Shown in pieces: positions 61,203 to 64,000 of a stretch of 64,000 nucleotides of DNA. How positions within the stretch are numbered: the first letter of the stretch is position 1; every line of letters begins with the position of its first letter. The translations under genes and the position numbers were made by a program. The notes under the pieces are model-generated. The model saw only the letters and a program-made list of their open reading frames with translations. It was not told the DNA's origin and made no database searches. Source of the stretch: Rattus norvegicus (taxonomy: Eukaryota > Chordata > Mammalia > Rodentia > Muridae); the NCBI RefSeq assembly GCF_036323735.1, contig NC_086024.1, forward strand, positions 69,947,924 through 70,011,923, in the 5' to 3' direction.

Positions 61203-61451
61203 GGATGCTTAATGAGGGCTTCAAACTTATAAAATAAAAATAAAAACTCATATGAACACAAACAATTGTGAGAGGGAAATTATATGTACTCTAAAACCAT
61301 GAAATTCATTTTGCATGATTGAAAATAGATATAAGATTAAAAAACTCAGAAAGAATGGCAGTTTTCTGAAGCGGGAGAGGGGATATTCAAATACAGGATA
61401 GTAGAAAATAGTGAAAATATTATAGTAGAAAATAGTTTTAAAAAGCTAACT
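60816..61451. other. Unique AT-rich DNA with an (AC)n run
   Basis: No gene or transposon recognised; contains the AC microsatellite listed separately. Confidence 0.5.
61158..61202. repeat. (AC)n microsatellite
   Basis: About 22 AC units with a terminal CG variant. Confidence 0.96.
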
Positions 61452-61750
61452 AGAGATTGGTTAGGAGGCTCAGTATGTAAAATACAAGAATGAGGATCCA
61501 AGTTGGATACCCAGAGTTCACTTAAAAACAACTAAATTAAGGCTCATGCATGAAATCCTAGTGGTGGGAAGTTTGTACAGACAAGTCTTGGGCTCCCTAC
61601 CCAGTCAAACTGGTTGACCTGAAGAGCTCCAGGCCTCTCTTAAGATAAAGATAGAGGACAGTTGGGAATGACACCTAAGAGTTTCCTCCTGTCTTCACAC
61701 TTATGGGTATACACACATTTGTACTACAGGCACAGACACACGTAAGAAGT
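61452..61750 (+). mobile_element. Composite rodent SINE (B2/B3/B4-like), degraded
   Basis: A tRNA-like head (agagattggttaggaggctc, then agtatgtaaaatacaag) is followed by a B1-like middle (aggctcatgcatgaaatccta) and a CA-rich tail (gcacagacacacgtaag). The arrangement fits a composite rodent SINE. Family assignment is tentative because of divergence. Confidence 0.6.
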
Positions 61751-63084
61751 AAAAACAGCAAAATGGTTCTGTACACACTAGAAAGCCCAACCCAATGGAA
61801 CTAAAATTTCTGAAACATCTGAGGAAAAAAATGTTTCAGAAGCACTGAGGACATGAATGATTCAAACTCCTGATGAATTGAGCAATAGTACAACTCCACC
61901 TGTTTAAGTTAACTTTGCATATGTGGGACTCTGTATTTGAATAATCAGAAACAAGTTATATCAGGCAAGTTACCAAAAGAATAGTTGAGTCCATATTTAC
62001 TAACATCAGATAAAATCATGGTAATCCAATAATATCTAGACCTACATGGAGAGCCTAAGAAAGCAAAGGAATTAATTTAGTAAGCTCTAGAAGTGTCAGC
62101 ATTCAAGACATGATTTCAGAATACCCTTTACAGCAACTTAGAAAATGAAGTGAGCACATCTATCTCATGTTAGGACAAACTAAAACACCATTCTTATAAC
62201 ACTGACAAAATCAACATCCTGAAGATGATGACACAGAAACCTACATGCACATATGCATACAACTACTGTTAGGAAACTTGTAGTTTTCCAAGTGCACATG
62301 AAACATTTACCAAAATTGTCCATTTGCTACAAAAAATCCTACCAAATGTGAAATGACTGAGATGACAGAAATTATGGGGTAACACCATGAATGGTATTAA
62401 ACTAGAATAAATGGCAAACAGTTAAAAAAGCTCCCTGAGAAGCATGTGATAGACTTTCAAATTATTCATAAATCAAAGATGAATTTAGAGCCCCAAATAT
62501 AAACTATTTGAACTGAATATGAATGATGGAATACTATATAAAAACTTGTAAGAGGTAGATAAAATGGGGACCTAAGGTAAATTTATAACCTTAGAGCTAG
62601 AAAAGCAATCTTATTGCAAATGCGAGGGAAATGAAAGCAGTAACATATAAATGTGAGAGAATAATTAAAACCAACCATAAAGTAAAGGTAATTAACAGAG
62701 TTTAAGCTAGTTCTTTAAAAAGTTGAATTAAGTTGGTGTATTTTAATGAGCTTTAAGTTTTTAAGGAAGGAATAAAAAGCCATAATTACCAATATTAATA
62801 ATTAAGTATTTAACTTAGTTTTTAATTATCATCCAAATGCATAAAAGCATTGCCAATAACTATATGCTAGTAAAGCTGACAATAACTTATAGAAGAAGCA
62901 TTATACAACCACAATATGACATCTCTGAAATATTTTTATGTCTAGTTAGATGCCTTCCTTGATTCCAAGAGGTATAGGTATTTCTTTAATTATTTTAGTA
63001 AAGACAGTGTCCATCTGCCACAAGTGCCATCAGTGGACAGAACAGAATCCTAGTCATAATAACTTCATTTCAATTTGTTACAAA
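61751..63084. other. Unique AT-rich DNA
   Basis: No recognisable gene, RNA or repeat. Confidence 0.5.
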
Positions 63085-63215
63085 GAGCTGGGCATAGTTA
63101 CTCACATCTGTAATCTCAGCACTTAAGGATCTAAAGTAGGAGGACCAAGAGTTCACGATCTACTGATCTACATGGCAAATTCAAAGCCAATGCATGCTAC
63201 AGGAAACACACTAAG
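63085..63215 (+). mobile_element. B1-related SINE, sense
   Basis: agctgggcatagttactcac, then atctgtaatctcagcactta (B1 5' part with a box B-like region) and a body with gatctacatggcaaattcaa (proto-B1/B4 type continuation). Heavily substituted, old. Confidence 0.75.
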
Positions 63216-63554
63216 TAATCACTCAATCACTCAACCACTGATTAATATATACTATAGGACTATGAGAAAGATATAGTGAGGTAGGATGATGAAGATATTT
63301 TATTATGAATCTGGCATCAGAACTATTTAAAAATGGCATCATTATACATACAAATTTGAAATCTATAATAAAACTCAATACGTGGATTTGTGTGTCTTAA
63401 GTTCAAATCGATCTAAATAAATTGAATTGTGTTCCAATATTCCAACTATAAATTAAAAGTATAGTAATGTGGCATTTTCCACAATGTGAAAACAAAAAAT
63501 ACTTGGGAACATGACTAATGAAAATATTTAAGAATCATACAAATCTTAAACCTA

Positions 63555-63722
63555 CTTAAATGGTTAAGAGCACATACCACCATTCCATGGGAGCTGAGTT
63601 TGGATTCTAGTCCTGTTGTTGGGTTGCTCACACCACCTACCTCAGCTCCAGGGGATCGGGAACTCATGTCCATGAAAAGATGCACATATAAGCATAAATT
63701 TTTAAAAAACTAATAAAATAAA
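63555..63722 (+). mobile_element. B3-type SINE, sense
   Basis: Head aaatggttaagagcacatac (A box region), gagtttggattctagtcctg (B box region), body gctcacaccacctacctcag and ctccaggggatcggg, tail aactaataaaataaag. Length and order fit B3/B2 SINEs. Confidence 0.82.
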
Positions 63723-64000
63723 GTTATTCACAGCAGGGGATTGTAAAACATTGAAGGATTGGAAAACATTAAAGGTTTTAATTATACATACATTAATATA
63801 GATTCATTATAGATAACCCACTTTTATGGTGAAATCACATGTGTTAGGAAAGAATAAAGTATAAAATATTGTAACTAAAACTAATTATAAACATTTATAT
63901 AAGAGTAGAAAAAAGCCAATGTAGTGGTAGAAAAGATTGGTATGTATAACCAGAACATTTAAAATATAGTTTCATTACTTCTTTGAGAATTTCAAATGGC

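Noticed and set aside
1..64000. CRISPR array, prophage, bacterial operon, riboswitch
   Set aside because: No regular spacer-repeat arrays, no dense coding and no bacterial-type gene; repeat content is entirely rodent-type.

Overview
The window is mammalian nuclear DNA from a murid rodent, most likely the rat (Rattus). It is AT-rich and densely packed with decayed rodent retrotransposons. It carries two young tRNA-Ala-derived ID SINEs (high-copy in rat, BC1 type), rodent L1/Lx 3' ends with their purine-rich 3' UTR, and B1- and B2/B3-type SINEs. I found no host protein-coding gene, no structural RNA gene, no CRISPR array and no bacterial-type operon. The reading frames in the window are L1 ORF1/ORF2 fragments, frames antisense to L1, simple-repeat translations or short chance frames. 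The setting is intergenic or deep-intronic; the sequence alone does not separate these.

Layout. 1-3788: single-copy-looking DNA holding one unexplained structure, an 80 bp inverted repeat (583-662 against 1055-1134). 3789-4487: a 5'-truncated L1. 5395-10665: an old, nearly complete antisense L1 that lost most of its reverse transcriptase region. It was later invaded by an opposite-strand L1 3' end (6338-7165) and by a same-strand L1 3' end (8674-9326) with a 14 bp target-site duplication (TSD). 10666-16022: mostly unique. 16023-20325: L1 cluster with a 5'-inverted (twin-primed) L1 at 17363-19642. 20885-25885: microsatellites, a B1 and an antisense L1 fragment split by a (TTTC)n tract. 30997-33595: a second twin-primed L1 with a 10 bp TSD and a later L1 inside it. 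36474-37001: a probable solo LTR.

38141-47655 is the most layered part. An older antisense L1 was entered by a full-length (about 6.3 kb) antisense L1 with ORF1, ORF2 and 5' UTR and a perfect 17 bp TSD. That L1 was itself entered by an ID SINE with a perfect 16 bp TSD. The downstream side is a mosaic of sense and antisense ORF2 pieces. 48211-64000 holds a further (TTTC)n tract, an old sense L1 RT fragment, ancient antisense L1M-like relics, several SINEs, an L1 3' end and a second young ID SINE with a perfect 17 bp TSD (56944-57041). Long unique AT-rich stretches lie between them.

Nothing here works together as a pathway. The content is a record of successive L1 target-primed reverse transcription events and of SINEs mobilised by L1. 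L1 copies make up roughly a third or more of the window by my boundaries. The observations most worth follow-up are the unexplained inverted repeat, the two clean twin-priming events, the three-level nest with intact TSDs, and repeated use of one ORF2 motif (aggatgatattttct) as an insertion or junction point.
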